The notes: generated by a model from the letters alone, not told the origin. 64,000 nt of DNA from Butyrivibrio proteoclasticus P6B7 (GCF_000622085.1 NZ_JHWL01000003.1:186001-250000); one strand, 5' to 3'; shown: positions 16,299-26,075, counted from the stretch's first letter. A program made the numbers and translations.

Positions 16299-18440
16299 AT
16301 GGAAAAGAAAAAAAGTAAGATAATTCTCAGCGCATTAGTGGCGCTTTTATGTGTTATAACTCTTGTCTTTCTTGGAAAGACAGTTCCTGAGGTGCAAAGA
16401 ACATCTCAGAAGCTTCCAAAGCTTGGCTCAGAGCCAATATATGTGGAGCTTAACGATGGAGAGCCACTCACAAGAACCTATACCAATACCTCTGGAACAG
16501 TGGACGTAATGGGCCTTGAGGTTCTTTTGTTAAATATCGGCGACGATGTAGCTACCACAGGCAGTGAGCAGAATCTGGAGATCAAGGTTTCTGATGACAA
16601 GGGACATGAAGTGTCCGTTTCTACAGTTCAAATTTCTGAGATGTCTTCAGGACAGTGGTACAACGCAGGTACCAGCTTTACCATGGAAAACGGTGCCACA
16701 TATTCCTTTACATTTGTAGCCCATGGCTGCAATCCATATTTCATGCAGGTTAACGGGTATGAGCCTGGAATATCCATTGGCTTTGATGTTGTAACTGACA
16801 AGAGTGTCACCTATGGAGAGATGTTCTATTTCTCAGTTCCAGTGGTGATCATAATAGCTCTTTTGTTGATAACTTATCTGTTGTACCCGGCGTTCTTTTT
16901 ATCATTTAAGAAAAATGACAGGACATATAAGATCTTTTCACCAGTATTTTTGGTGCTTTTATTTATAGCATTGGCTCTTAAGATATATCAGGCATCCTAC
17001 GTGGATAGTGTATATATCTCAGCGGATTCAGACGGATACTTGAGAGAGGCAGTAAACCTCCTTAAGGGACATGGCTTTTCCTATGAGGGAATCGCTGGAT
17101 ATAAGAGCCACTTCGCCAACTGGCCTATTGTATACCCTGCAATGATCGCCTTCGCCATGATGTTAACTGGCGCAAATGCTTATCTTGCCAGCAAATATGT
17201 GGCTATGGTCATGATCGCAGCTATATTTGCAGTACTTTATGTGATCTATAAAGAAAAGGCCTGGTTATATGGCCTTTCATTTACAAATCTAGGCTTCATT
17301 ACAATGTGCTATTACACCTGGAGCGAAGTTCCATTTGTACTGTTCCTTTTACTGTTTTCAATTGCCTTTAGCAGGATCATCAGTGAGAGCAGCCCTAAAA
17401 CAAGGGATTATGTGCTCCTTTCTGCTTCAGGAATACTGGCCTTCCTCACCAGATACTTTGGAATCTACCTGTGGTTCATGGTTGGACCTTATTGGCTATA
17501 TCTTTTGGCAAGAATGATAAAAGAGAAGCTGGCGCCAACTAAGAAGATCTATAAGGATAAGCTTATTGGAATATTTGTATCAGGAACGGTCTTTGTTGTT
17601 ACTGCCTTTTCATATCTTCTTATGAACAAGAAGCTGAACGGCTATCCAACTGGTGTAAGCCGTGGAACCTGGTGGGATGACTACGCAGTACTTACAGATG
17701 ATCTGTTTAAGAGCCTTATGACTGAGATCTTTAACGTATTTTCAGTAGAAACCCCGGAATTTATCAGTGGCCTTTCTGTTAAGATATCAGCTCTTTTCAT
17801 ATTCCTGGTGATGGGGCTCATATTCTACTGTGTGGTTACTGCCAAGAAAAAGAACCCTCTTAACCTGGTGCTTATCGTGAATGCGGCGGTTTATTATGTG
17901 ATATTCATCATTGTCAGATACAGATCCAGCATGGATACCTTCTATTTCCGCTTCTTTGCACCGGCAACAGTGCTCCTGGTTATGGGACTTGTAGGAATCT
18001 TTGTTGATAATGGCATTGATAAGAAGAGACTTCATGGCTTTTCTGTGCTGGCTATGGGAACAGTGATCATTGTAATTATCGGCTTCATGGTTAAGTCAGA
18101 GACCTGGAACACAGAGCAGAAGGCCTATGAGATAGTTACAGGAACCTGGGATAGCCAGTATGCCAATATTCCAGAGAAGAGCGTGATCATCTGGAGTGAT
18201 ATGGACTACAGAAGCACCTGGTATCGTCCAGATGTGTATAATGGCGATCTGTATAGTGGAGATACCTGGGAGAGTCTTCAGGAACGATATTTCGCATCAG
18301 GCCATCTTTGCATCAAGAAAGAGGATGCCCAGGCTCTTATTGAGATAAGCGACTATGACAGCAGCATTTTGGACAGATTTAAGGAAGCGATAGAGAAATC
18401 AGACGAAAATAGCAAATATATAGTTATGGAACTTAACTAA
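16299..18440 (+). CDS. GT39/ArnT-like polytopic glycosyltransferase (GT-C), large extracytoplasmic insert
   Basis: 713-residue membrane protein, third gene of the glycan operon. One N-terminal span (about 7-25) is followed by a 150-residue soluble beta-rich segment (about 30-175), then some 10-11 spans from about 182 to 590 and a soluble tail of about 110 residues. The first loop of the polytopic part has ISADSDGYLREAVNLL, an acidic motif as in GT-C enzymes that use polyprenyl-phosphate sugars. Family members move a sugar from a lipid carrier to a protein or polymer outside the membrane. With GT2 and the FAD protein it makes a plausible surface-glycosylation pathway. Exact substrate unknown. 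Confidence 0.8.
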   Translation: MEKKKSKIILSALVALLCVITLVFLGKTVPEVQRTSQKLPKLGSEPIYVELNDGEPLTRTYTNTSGTVDVMGLEVLLLNIGDDVATTGSEQNLEIKVSDDKGHEVSVSTVQISEMSSGQWYNAGTSFTMENGATYSFTFVAHGCNPYFMQVNGYEPGISIGFDVVTDKSVTYGEMFYFSVPVVIIIALLLITYLLYPAFFLSFKKNDRTYKIFSPVFLVLLFIALALKIYQASYVDSVYISADSDGYLREAVNLLKGHGFSYEGIAGYKSHFANWPIVYPAMIAFAMMLTGANAYLASKYVAMVMIAAIFAVLYVIYKEKAWLYGLSFTNLGFITMCYYTWSEVPFVLFLLLFSIAFSRIISESSPKTRDYVLLSASGILAFLTRYFGIYLWFMVGPYWLYLLARMIKEKLAPTKKIYKDKLIGIFVSGTVFVVTAFSYLLMNKKLNGYPTGVSRGTWWDDYAVLTDDLFKSLMTEIFNVFSVETPEFISGLSVKISALFIFLVMGLIFYCVVTAKKKNPLNLVLIVNAAVYYVIFIIVRYRSSMDTFYFRFFAPATVLLVMGLVGIFVDNGIDKKRLHGFSVLAMGTVIIVIIGFMVKSETWNTEQKAYEIVTGTWDSQYANIPEKSVIIWSDMDYRSTWYRPDVYNGDLYSGDTWESLQERYFASGHLCIKKEDAQALIEISDYDSSILDRFKEAIEKSDENSKYIVMELN

Positions 18441-18448
18441 TTCATTAA

Positions 18449-18482
18449 CCCCCTGTGTTTATCGTAAGCACAGGGGATTTTT
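18449..18482 (+). terminator. Terminator after glycan operon
   Basis: CCCCTGTG/CACAGGGG stem, 11-base loop, then ATTTTT, nine bases past the stop. Confidence 0.85.
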
Positions 18483-18618
18483 AACGATTCATGAATGACG
18501 ATTTTACGTATATTTTATGGAATTGTCTGTTTTTTTGCGGTAAAATAAGCTTGTGCATTGCAAATTCGATAGTAATAGCATAATCTAGACTACAAATTGT
18601 ATATCACGAGGAGGCAAC

Positions 18619-21099
18619 ATGAAGAAAAAGCAGCTATCTTTTGATAAGGACCTATTTAAGCGAAGTGTCCTGTACAATGTTAAGACTCTCTACAGAAAGA
18701 CTATGGAAGAAGCAACGCCTCAGGAAATTTATCAGGCAGCTGCATATGCCATCAAAGATGCCATCGTTGATCATTGGATGACCACACAACGTGCTGTGGC
18801 TGAACAGGATCCTAAGACTGTTTATTACATGTCCATGGAATTCCTTATGGGAAGAGCCTTTGGTAACAACCTCATCAACCTTCAGGCCTATAAGCCGGTT
18901 AAGGAGGCTCTTGATGAGCTGGGAATAGACGTTAACCTTGTTGAGGACCAGGAACCGGATCCAGCTCTTGGAAATGGTGGTCTTGGACGACTGGCAGCGT
19001 GCTTCCTTGATTCCCTTGCGACCTTAGGATATCTGGCTTACGGCTGTGGTATCAGATACAAATATGGTATGTTCCGTCAGAAGATTCAGGACGGCTATCA
19101 GGTGGAAGTTCCTGATACCTGGCTTGAGAACGGCAATCCATTCGAGCTTAGAAGAAGCGAGTACGCCAAAGAGGTTAAATTTGGCGGTTATGTAAATATG
19201 TACACCGATGACTATGGAAGAACAGTCTTCAAGCAGGAAGGCTATCAGGTCGTTAAGGCTGTGCCTTATGACCTGCCAGTTCTTGGCTATGGAAACGGTG
19301 TGGTAAGCACCCTTAGAATCTGGGATGCGGAGCCTATTCAGTGCTTCCAGCTGGATTCCTTCGATAAGGGCGATTATCAGAAGGCTGTAGAGCAGGAGAA
19401 CCTTGCAAGCCAGCTCTGCGAAGTCCTTTACCCTAACGACAATCACATTGCAGGAAAAGAGCTAAGACTTAAGCAGCAGTATTTCTTTATCTCTGCTTCT
19501 GTTCAGACTGCGATCAAGAGATATCTTAAGAGACATGATGATGTAAGACATTTCCATGAAAAGAACGTATTCCAGCTCAACGACACACATCCAACTGTTG
19601 CGGTAGCTGAGCTTATGAGACTTCTCATGGATGAGTATTACCTTTCATGGGACGAGGCCTGGGATGTTACAACCAAGACCTGCTGCTACACTAACCACAC
19701 CATCATGGCAGAAGCCCTTGAGAAGTGGCCGGTAGATCTTTTCCAGAGACTTCTTCCTAGAATTTATCAGATCGTTGATGAGATCAACAGAAGATTTGTG
19801 GATCAGATCATGCGTAAATACACTGGTTCTGCAGGAATCGATGTTCAGGCCAAGATCAGAAGCATGGCAATCCTTTATGATAACCAGGTTAAGATGGCTC
19901 ACCTTGCCATTGTTGGCGGCCATTCTGTTAACGGTGTTGCCAAGCTCCATACTGAGATCTTAAAGCAGAGAGAGCTTAAGGATTTCTATGAGATGATGCC
20001 TGAGAAGTTCAACAACAAGACAAATGGTATCACTCAGAGAAGATTCCTTATGCATGCTAATCCACTTCTTGCAGACTGGGTAACAGATAAGATTGGAGAT
20101 GGCTGGATAACAGACCTTTCTCAGATGGATAAGTTAAAAGAGTTTGTGGATGACAAGAAGGCTCAGAAGGAGTTCATGGATATTAAGCTCAAGAACAAGG
20201 AAAGACTTGCGGCTTATATCTTAGAACACAATGGAATCAAGGTTGATCCTAAGTCAATCTTCGACTGCCAGGTTAAGAGACTTCACGAATATAAGAGACA
20301 GCTCCTTAATATTCTGCAGGTTATCCATGTTTATGATGACATTAAGAACCATCCTGCCAAGGACTTCTATCCAAAGACCTATATCTTTGGAGCAAAGGCA
20401 GCAGCTGGTTATCTGACAGCCAAGCTTACAATCAAGCTTATTAACTCAGTGGCAGAGGTTGTTAATAACGATCCTGATATCAAGGGTAAGCTTAAGGTTG
20501 TATTCATTGAGGATTACAGAGTATCAAACGCTGAGCTTATCTTTGCAGCAGCAGATGTATCAGAGCAAATCTCTACAGCAAGTAAAGAGGCATCTGGTAC
20601 AGGTAACATGAAGATGATGCTTAACGGCGCAGTTACTCTTGGAACTCTTGATGGTGCTAACGTTGAGATCGTCAATGAAGTTGGAGAGGAGAATGCCTTT
20701 ATCTTTGGTCTTACTTCTCAGGAAGTTATCGACTATGAGAAGAATGGCGGCTACGATCCAATGCAGATCTACAACAGCAATCCTAATGTTAAGAGAGTTC
20801 TTGATATGATGGTTGATGGCACCTTCTCTAAGGATAAAGAGCTATTTAGACCTTTGTACAACTGCCTGCTTAATACAATCAATTCTAACAAGGCAGACCA
20901 GTACTTCATCTTGAAGGATTTTGAGTCCTATCTGTCAGCTCAGAAGAGAATTTCTGAGGCCTATACTGACAAGAAGCGCTGGGCTAAGATGGCTATGATG
21001 AATACTGCATGCTGCGGTAAGTTCTCATCTGACAGAACTATTCAGGAATATGTTGATGAGATCTGGCATCTGGACAAGCTTGAGATTGAAGTTAAATAA
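18619..21099 (+). CDS. glgP: Glycogen/alpha-glucan phosphorylase
   Basis: 826-residue PLP enzyme releasing glucose-1-phosphate from glycogen or maltodextrin with phosphate, in the cytosol. The PLP-lysine is K665 in EASGTGNMKMMLNG, the GT35 signature; the N-terminal YYMSMEFLMGRAF and ALGNGGLGRLAACFLDS segments are also diagnostic. Length is typical. GAGGAGGC lies seven bases before ATG. It stands alone between two terminators, away from glycogen synthesis genes. Glucose-1-P made here could feed the Leloir genes at 24.9-27.6 kb or glycolysis. Confidence 0.97.
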   Translation: MKKKQLSFDKDLFKRSVLYNVKTLYRKTMEEATPQEIYQAAAYAIKDAIVDHWMTTQRAVAEQDPKTVYYMSMEFLMGRAFGNNLINLQAYKPVKEALDELGIDVNLVEDQEPDPALGNGGLGRLAACFLDSLATLGYLAYGCGIRYKYGMFRQKIQDGYQVEVPDTWLENGNPFELRRSEYAKEVKFGGYVNMYTDDYGRTVFKQEGYQVVKAVPYDLPVLGYGNGVVSTLRIWDAEPIQCFQLDSFDKGDYQKAVEQENLASQLCEVLYPNDNHIAGKELRLKQQYFFISASVQTAIKRYLKRHDDVRHFHEKNVFQLNDTHPTVAVAELMRLLMDEYYLSWDEAWDVTTKTCCYTNHTIMAEALEKWPVDLFQRLLPRIYQIVDEINRRFVDQIMRKYTGSAGIDVQAKIRSMAILYDNQVKMAHLAIVGGHSVNGVAKLHTEILKQRELKDFYEMMPEKFNNKTNGITQRRFLMHANPLLADWVTDKIGDGWITDLSQMDKLKEFVDDKKAQKEFMDIKLKNKERLAAYILEHNGIKVDPKSIFDCQVKRLHEYKRQLLNILQVIHVYDDIKNHPAKDFYPKTYIFGAKAAAGYLTAKLTIKLINSVAEVVNNDPDIKGKLKVVFIEDYRVSNAELIFAAADVSEQISTASKEASGTGNMKMMLNGAVTLGTLDGANVEIVNEVGEENAFIFGLTSQEVIDYEKNGGYDPMQIYNSNPNVKRVLDMMVDGTFSKDKELFRPLYNCLLNTINSNKADQYFILKDFESYLSAQKRISEAYTDKKRWAKMAMMNTACCGKFSSDRTIQEYVDEIWHLDKLEIEVK

Positions 21100-21108
21100 A
21101 GACATATT

Positions 21109-21144
21109 AAAGGGTGGTCACATCATAGTGACCACCCTTTTTGT
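21109..21144. terminator. Bidirectional terminator between glgP and AraC regulator
   Basis: 13-bp perfect stem AAAGGGTGGTCAC/GTGACCACCCTTT with a 6-base loop, T-run on the plus side and A-rich flank that also gives T on the minus side. Confidence 0.9.
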
Positions 21145-21164
21145 TTGATTATAATTCTAATTAT

Positions 21165-22076
21165 TTAATTTGGATCGTTGGATTCAAGCTGTCTTTCCTC
21201 AATAAGCTTTTCAACCTGGGCAAGATGTTCCTTGCTGCTGATGTTGTCACCCTTAGGAAGGGACTTCCTGTAGGCTGAAGGAGACATGCCACATTCCTGT
21301 CTGAAGGCCTTGGAAAATACCAGTGGATCTGAGTAGCCACAGGAAATGGCAATTGACTCAATAGGAATCGAGGTGAGCTGAAGTAGCTCTTTTGCCTTAG
21401 CGATACGATAGCTGGTCAGATACTGCTGAGGCGAGATTCCAAGGGCGTTCTCAAAGAGTGTATATAGATAGCTTCTGTTGATACAGACGTAGTTGGCGAT
21501 GTCAGTAACCTTGATAGGGTTACAGTAATTGCTTCGGATATAGGCCTGGGCGCGGTTTACGTAGTAATTGCCGCTGCCTGAGTCGCTCTTTTGGGAGACA
21601 CTTATACCTGAGGCAATAAGGGATAAGAACAGTGAAAGAAGACCGTTTCGCCTAAGCACATCCTCTACACTGAAGGTGTTGTGGTCCATCATGTCCTTGA
21701 CAATGTCATAAATGGGCTTGGAAGCTTCACTCTTAAATACAGGCTGCTGAAGTGACAGGCCCAACTGAGAAACGATCTCGCCAGCGCGTCTTCCTCCAAA
21801 TCCGATCCAGACATAGGTCCAAGGGTCCTTGTCGTCTGAAACGTAGTAGGCAAGCTCGTCAGGAACGATCAAAAAGCCATAGCCTTCCTCCAGATCGTAT
21901 TTATTGCCACCGATAGAAAAGCGTCCCTTACCGCTTAGGCAGTAATGAATCATAAAGTGTGGCTTAAGGGCCGGGCCAAAGCTGTGACCAGGCAGAGTCT
22001 GGGACAGACCACAGCAGTATACGTACAGATCATCGGTTTCTTCGGTATTAAAAAGAAGTTTATAAGCCTTTTCCAT
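21165..22076 (-). CDS. AraC-family transcriptional regulator with cupin sensor
   Basis: About 303 residues. The N-terminal half is an AraC-type cupin ligand domain (FMIHYCLSGKGRF and a DLEEGYGFLIVPDE barrel segment); the C-terminal 100 residues hold two helix-turn-helix motifs (VTDIANYVCINRSYLYTLF and ESIAISCGYSDPLVFSKAF). Such proteins usually sense a sugar and activate uptake or breakdown genes. ATG 22076 is chosen because AAAGGG stands five bases before it; longer frames to 22136 use TTG or lack a ribosome site. It converges on glgP and diverges from the XpaC-TelA pair, so its target is uncertain. Confidence 0.88.
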   Translation of the reverse strand: MEKAYKLLFNTEETDDLYVYCCGLSQTLPGHSFGPALKPHFMIHYCLSGKGRFSIGGNKYDLEEGYGFLIVPDELAYYVSDDKDPWTYVWIGFGGRRAGEIVSQLGLSLQQPVFKSEASKPIYDIVKDMMDHNTFSVEDVLRRNGLLSLFLSLIASGISVSQKSDSGSGNYYVNRAQAYIRSNYCNPIKVTDIANYVCINRSYLYTLFENALGISPQQYLTSYRIAKAKELLQLTSIPIESIAISCGYSDPLVFSKAFRQECGMSPSAYRKSLPKGDNISSKEHLAQVEKLIEERQLESNDPN

Positions 22077-22226
22077 CTTTTCCCTTTCAAGAGCTTTGTT
22101 ACTATTCATTTTAACGAGATGTTTTTGGGCTTGCAATCGTTTCGATAATTGTATTTTAGAGGTTATTATATTAAAATGTATTAAGCGTTTTATGAAAAAG
22201 GTTTAAGTATTGATACGGAGGGTGTT

Positions 22227-23426
22227 TTGAGCAATAACATTAATGATCTTAATTCCATAGGGAATGAGATTTATGAGGCTGTAACTAAAGCTGTTGAAAG
22301 CCAGAATTTCACTGAGCTTGCCAACCAGATTAAGAAGACAGTTAGTGATGCCACTAAATCTATCAACATCAGCACAGGATATGCTTCAGTTCCTAAGAAG
22401 ACATATTATGCTAGTGGCAAGAAGAACCAAACTGTTTATACAGTGCCTAATAATAACGTTAAGCCAGTCACATGCCCTTTCTTGTGGAAGAGGGTCAGTA
22501 AGTACGATGGACTTCCACAGATGATCCTGTCGGTAATTCCGGCAATACCATTTTTTGTATTTTTCATATTGTCACTTACATCAGCCAGCATAGTTGGCTC
22601 TGCTATCTTTGGTATATTACTTGCCATGTGCGGCTTTGTTTTCTTCAAAGGAGACAAGAAGCTTAAGCTTTCATCCAAGTACTATCAGTATGGTAACAGA
22701 TTGTGGGGCAAGGAATACTTTAAGGTAAGCGATCTGGCTAAGGTTGTGATGAAATCAGATGATGAGGTTCGCAAGGACCTTAAGAATATGATCAAGATGG
22801 GCTATCTTCCAAGAGCCAAGTTTGATTCAACAGAGACAACCCTGATGATCACAGATGATGCATATCAGCTTTATCTTGGAGCTGAGAAGGACAGAGTAGA
22901 ACGAGAAGCCAAAGAGCTTAAGAGAGATACTCTCATCAAAAAGAGCGCTGAGGTTCCTGGTAATCTTCCACCTAAGGTACGCGAGATCTTAAGGGATGGT
23001 CAGGAGTACATCGCCTTTGTTAAGAGCATCAATGACGTAATTCCAGATACAGACGAGATGTCTACTAAGCTTTATCACTTAGAGGACATTATGAATAAGA
23101 TTTTTGAGCAGGTTAAGAAGGAACCACAGAGCGCCGATGAGCTTCACAAGCTTATGAATTATTACCTGCCAACAACTAAGAAGCTGTTACAGGCTTATAT
23201 AGAGCTTGATAAGCAGAATCATGAAGGCGAGAATATCAGTCAGACCAAGAAAGAAATAGAATCTGCTATAGACACCATCAACATGGCTTTCGAGAATCTT
23301 TTGGATAGTTTGTTCCAGGATATGGCCTGGGATATTTCATCAGATATCTCAGTAATGAAGACCATGCTGGCTCAGGACGGACTTACAACTGAGGGCCAGG
23401 GCGTGGCAATGCAGATGAAAAGATAA
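22227..23426 (+). CDS. XpaC-like protein (5-bromo-4-chloroindolyl phosphate hydrolysis family)
   Basis: 399-residue protein with two membrane spans (about 99-119 and 122-141) and a C-terminal alpha-helical, coiled-coil-rich XpaC domain (about 240-395). It begins at a TTG codon; this start is set by GGAGG five bases upstream and no nearer ATG fits. XpaC and TelA are typically adjacent in Firmicutes, as here, and are linked to toxic-anion or envelope stress; the biochemical role of XpaC is not established despite the name. The next gene follows after 29 bases, so they form an operon. Confidence 0.82.
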   Translation: MSNNINDLNSIGNEIYEAVTKAVESQNFTELANQIKKTVSDATKSINISTGYASVPKKTYYASGKKNQTVYTVPNNNVKPVTCPFLWKRVSKYDGLPQMILSVIPAIPFFVFFILSLTSASIVGSAIFGILLAMCGFVFFKGDKKLKLSSKYYQYGNRLWGKEYFKVSDLAKVVMKSDDEVRKDLKNMIKMGYLPRAKFDSTETTLMITDDAYQLYLGAEKDRVEREAKELKRDTLIKKSAEVPGNLPPKVREILRDGQEYIAFVKSINDVIPDTDEMSTKLYHLEDIMNKIFEQVKKEPQSADELHKLMNYYLPTTKKLLQAYIELDKQNHEGENISQTKKEIESAIDTINMAFENLLDSLFQDMAWDISSDISVMKTMLAQDGLTTEGQGVAMQMKR

Positions 23427-23455
23427 TAATACCCGTGGGGGTCAAGGAGGAAAAC

Positions 23456-24601
23456 ATGGCAGAATTAAATTTTGACACACAGCCAGCAGCACCTACATTA
23501 TCATTTGGGGCAGAGGCTGCTACAGCAACAGAAGAACCAAAGGCTGAGAAGAAGGTATCTGATATCGCAGCAGATGCTCAGCTTACAGAGGAAGAGCTCA
23601 AGCAGGTTGAAGAGTTCAGTAAGCAGATAGATATCACAAATACAACAGGAATCATGAACTACGGTGTTGGAACTCAGAAGAAGCTTGCAGATTTCTCTGA
23701 GAAGGCAATCGACAACGTTAAGACTAAGGACATGGGCGAAGTTGGTAACATGATCACTGATCTTGTTGGCCAGCTCAAGAACTTCGAGATCGCAGAGGAC
23801 GAGAAGGGCCTCAAGGCTCTCTTCAAGAAGAGTGCTAACAAGATCGAGATGATGAAGGCTAAGTACAGCAAGGTTGAGACAAACGTTGAGACCATCAGCC
23901 ACGAGCTTGAGAGACATCAAGTTACTCTTATGAAGGACGTTGAGCTTCTTGACAGAATGTATGACCTTAACCTCAACTACTACAAGGAGCTTTCAATGTA
24001 CATCCTTGCTGGTAAGAAGAGACTTGAGGAAGAGAGAAACACTACTCTTGTAGAACTTCAGAAGAAAGCAGCAGAGTCAGGACTTCCTGAGGATGCTGAG
24101 GCAGCGAAGGACTTCGCTAACAAGTGCGACAGATTTGAGAAAAAGATCTATGACCTTGAGCTTACAAGAACAATCGCTATGCAGACTGGTCCACAGATCC
24201 GTATGGTACAGAGCTCAGATACAGTAATGGCTGAGAAGATTCAGTCTACAATCGTTAATACAATTCCTCTTTGGAAGAACCAGATGGTTATCGCCATCGG
24301 TATCGAGCATGCAACTCAGGCTGCTCAGGCTGAGAGAGAAGTTAACGATATGACTAACAAGCTTCTTAGAAAGAATGCAGATGCTCTTAAGGTTGCTACA
24401 ATCGAGAGCGCTAAGGAAGCTGAGAGAGGAATCGTTGATATCGAGACTCTTAAGCACACTAACGAGACTCTTATCTCAACTCTTGATGAAGTTCTTAAGA
24501 TTCAGACAGAGGGTAAGGCTAAGAGACACGAGGCTGAGGCTGAGCTTGCTCAGATCGAGAGCCAGCTCCGTGATAAGCTTATCGAGGCAGCTAAGAACTA
24601 A
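23456..24601 (+). CDS. TelA/KlaA-family toxic anion resistance protein
   Basis: 381-residue cytosolic, almost entirely helical protein of the TelA family (tellurite and other toxic-anion resistance; in some bacteria tolerance of cell-wall antibiotics). The conserved segments ERHQVTLMKDVELLDRMYDLN and QTGPQIRMVQSSDTVMAEKI are visible. ATG 23456 has AAGGAGG five bases before it; an in-frame GTG at 23435 is not needed. The alanine- and glutamate-rich first 35 residues look disordered. Codon use here is strongly biased to major codons, as for a well-expressed gene. Paired with XpaC. Molecular mechanism is unknown in the family. Confidence 0.9.
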   Translation: MAELNFDTQPAAPTLSFGAEAATATEEPKAEKKVSDIAADAQLTEEELKQVEEFSKQIDITNTTGIMNYGVGTQKKLADFSEKAIDNVKTKDMGEVGNMITDLVGQLKNFEIAEDEKGLKALFKKSANKIEMMKAKYSKVETNVETISHELERHQVTLMKDVELLDRMYDLNLNYYKELSMYILAGKKRLEEERNTTLVELQKKAAESGLPEDAEAAKDFANKCDRFEKKIYDLELTRTIAMQTGPQIRMVQSSDTVMAEKIQSTIVNTIPLWKNQMVIAIGIEHATQAAQAEREVNDMTNKLLRKNADALKVATIESAKEAERGIVDIETLKHTNETLISTLDEVLKIQTEGKAKRHEAEAELAQIESQLRDKLIEAAKN

Positions 24602-24622
24602 GGATAGTAAATTATATTATAC

Positions 24623-24755
24623 GGATTGCTCCACTTACGTTGTCGCAATCCTAAAAAACATTCGGAATCCGCACGGTTCGTGCTACTTCCTCATGTTTTT
24701 TAACTCACTAAAGAGCACCGAACTATGCATATAAATATGCAGTTCGGTGCTCTTT
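24623..24755. repeat. Cluster of nested inverted repeats downstream of telA
   Basis: Three inverted repeats follow one another: GGATTGC/GCAATCC (24623-24651), AAAAAACAT/ATGTTTTTT (about 24653-24702, enclosing GCACG/CGTGC), and a long hairpin AAAGAGCACCGAACT...TTCGGTGCTCTTT (24710-24755). The last is a strong stem with a T-rich end and can serve as the telA terminator. The first two are unexplained; no ORF is seen in this 292-base gap. Confidence 0.6.
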
Positions 24756-24757
24756 GT
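24710..24757 (+). terminator. Long-stem terminator after telA
   Basis: About 20-bp stem with one internal mismatch and a 4-base loop; ends in TTTGTT. Its arms also give A-rich sequence on the other side. Confidence 0.65.
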
Positions 24758-24777
24758 TAGTACTATAATATAACATT

Positions 24778-24808
24778 TTGACAGGTGTTAGAAACAATTT
24801 GATATAGT
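24778..24808 (+). promoter_or_regulatory. Putative galK-galT promoter
   Basis: Perfect TTGACA (24778-24783) and TATAGT (24803-24808) at spacing 19, or GATATA at spacing 17; about 85 bases of leader precede galK. Confidence 0.55.
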
Positions 24809-24893
24809 AATACAAAGGGGTTAAGGTTAATATAGACTCACATAAAACAACTAATTGAATTTTACGAAAGCCTAGCGCTTCAAGGAGGATTAG

Positions 24894-26075
24894 ATGATCG
24901 ATCAGAATATGAAACAGGCCGTACTCGACAGTTTTGAGAAGGTATTTGGCAGTAAGGATGGAGTAAAGGCATATTTTGCTCCAGGTAGAGTTAATCTTAT
25001 CGGAGAACACACAGACTATAACGGTGGACACGTATTCCCATGCGCGCTCACAATTGGTACATATGCTGCTGTTAAGAAAAGAGATGACAACAATATCCAG
25101 TTTTATTCAGTAAACCAGGAGAAGTTCGGTGTATATGGAACAACTCTTGATGAAGAGCTTAAGCCATCAGACAAAGCTGGCTGGACTAACTATCCAATCG
25201 GTGTTGTTTGGGCATTTGCCAAGAGAGGAATGAAGCTTGATAAGGGCTTTGACATGGTTATCTATGGCAACATTCCTAATGGTTCAGGTCTTTCATCATC
25301 AGCTTCTCTTGAGGTTCTTACAGGATTTATCTTAAGAGATCTCTATGGATTTGATGTTACTAACCAGGATATCGCCCTTATTGGACAGTATTCAGAGAAC
25401 AACTTCAATGGCTGCAACTGCGGCATCATGGATCAGTTTGCATCTGCTATGGGTAAAGAGAATAACGCTATCTTCCTTGATACAGCAGATCTTTCTTACG
25501 AATATGCTCCTATCAGCTTAAAGGGAGCTAAGATCGTTATCGCTAACACTAACAAGAAGCACAAGCTTACAGATTCTCAGTACAACGCAAGGCGCAGCAT
25601 GTGTGAAGAGGCTCTTGCTATCCTTCAGAAGAAGCTTGATATTAAGGCTCTTGGCGATCTTTCAATCGAAGAGTTTGAGGCTAATAAAGATCTTTTAACA
25701 GATCCAGATATGCAGAAGAAGGCTAAGCACGCTGTATATGAGAACCAGAGAACAATCGAGGCAGTTAAGGCCCTTAAGGATGGCGATCTTGAGCACTTTG
25801 GTAAGCTTATGAGACAGTCCCACGAATCACTTCGTGATGACTATGATGTAACTGGTGTTGAGCTTGATACCCTTGCTGAGGAGGCTTGGAAGGTTCCTGG
25901 CGTCATCGGATCAAGAATGACAGGCGGCGGATTTGGTGGCTGCACAGTTTCTATCGTTAAGGATGAGGCAATTGAGAACTTCAAGAAGGTAGTTGGAGAG
26001 AACTACAAGAATAAGATCGGCTATGATTGCACATTCTATACTGTTGAGATCGGTAATGGTCCAGAAGTGATTTAA
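24894..26075 (+). CDS. galK: Galactokinase
   Basis: 393-residue GHMP kinase phosphorylating galactose at C1, the first committed step of the Leloir pathway, in the cytosol. The galactokinase signature GRVNLIGEHTDYNGG occupies residues 31-45, the ATP-binding GSGLSSSASLEV follows near 137, the catalytic aspartate is D180 in IMDQFAS, and motif 3 (MTGGGFGGCTV) lies near 342. AAGGAGG ribosome site. galT follows after 18 bases in the same operon. No galE or galM is in the window. Confidence 0.97.
   Translation: MIDQNMKQAVLDSFEKVFGSKDGVKAYFAPGRVNLIGEHTDYNGGHVFPCALTIGTYAAVKKRDDNNIQFYSVNQEKFGVYGTTLDEELKPSDKAGWTNYPIGVVWAFAKRGMKLDKGFDMVIYGNIPNGSGLSSSASLEVLTGFILRDLYGFDVTNQDIALIGQYSENNFNGCNCGIMDQFASAMGKENNAIFLDTADLSYEYAPISLKGAKIVIANTNKKHKLTDSQYNARRSMCEEALAILQKKLDIKALGDLSIEEFEANKDLLTDPDMQKKAKHAVYENQRTIEAVKALKDGDLEHFGKLMRQSHESLRDDYDVTGVELDTLAEEAWKVPGVIGSRMTGGGFGGCTVSIVKDEAIENFKKVVGENYKNKIGYDCTFYTVEIGNGPEVI

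Noticed and set aside
21165..22136. AraC-like regulator start at TTG 22136 or ATG 22109
   Set aside because: ATG 22076 has a good ribosome site and a natural start of the cupin domain; the upstream extension has neither.
22227..24601. Tellurite resistance operon as a transferred cassette
   Set aside because: XpaC-TelA pairs are usual chromosomal genes of Firmicutes, and base and codon use match the neighbours.
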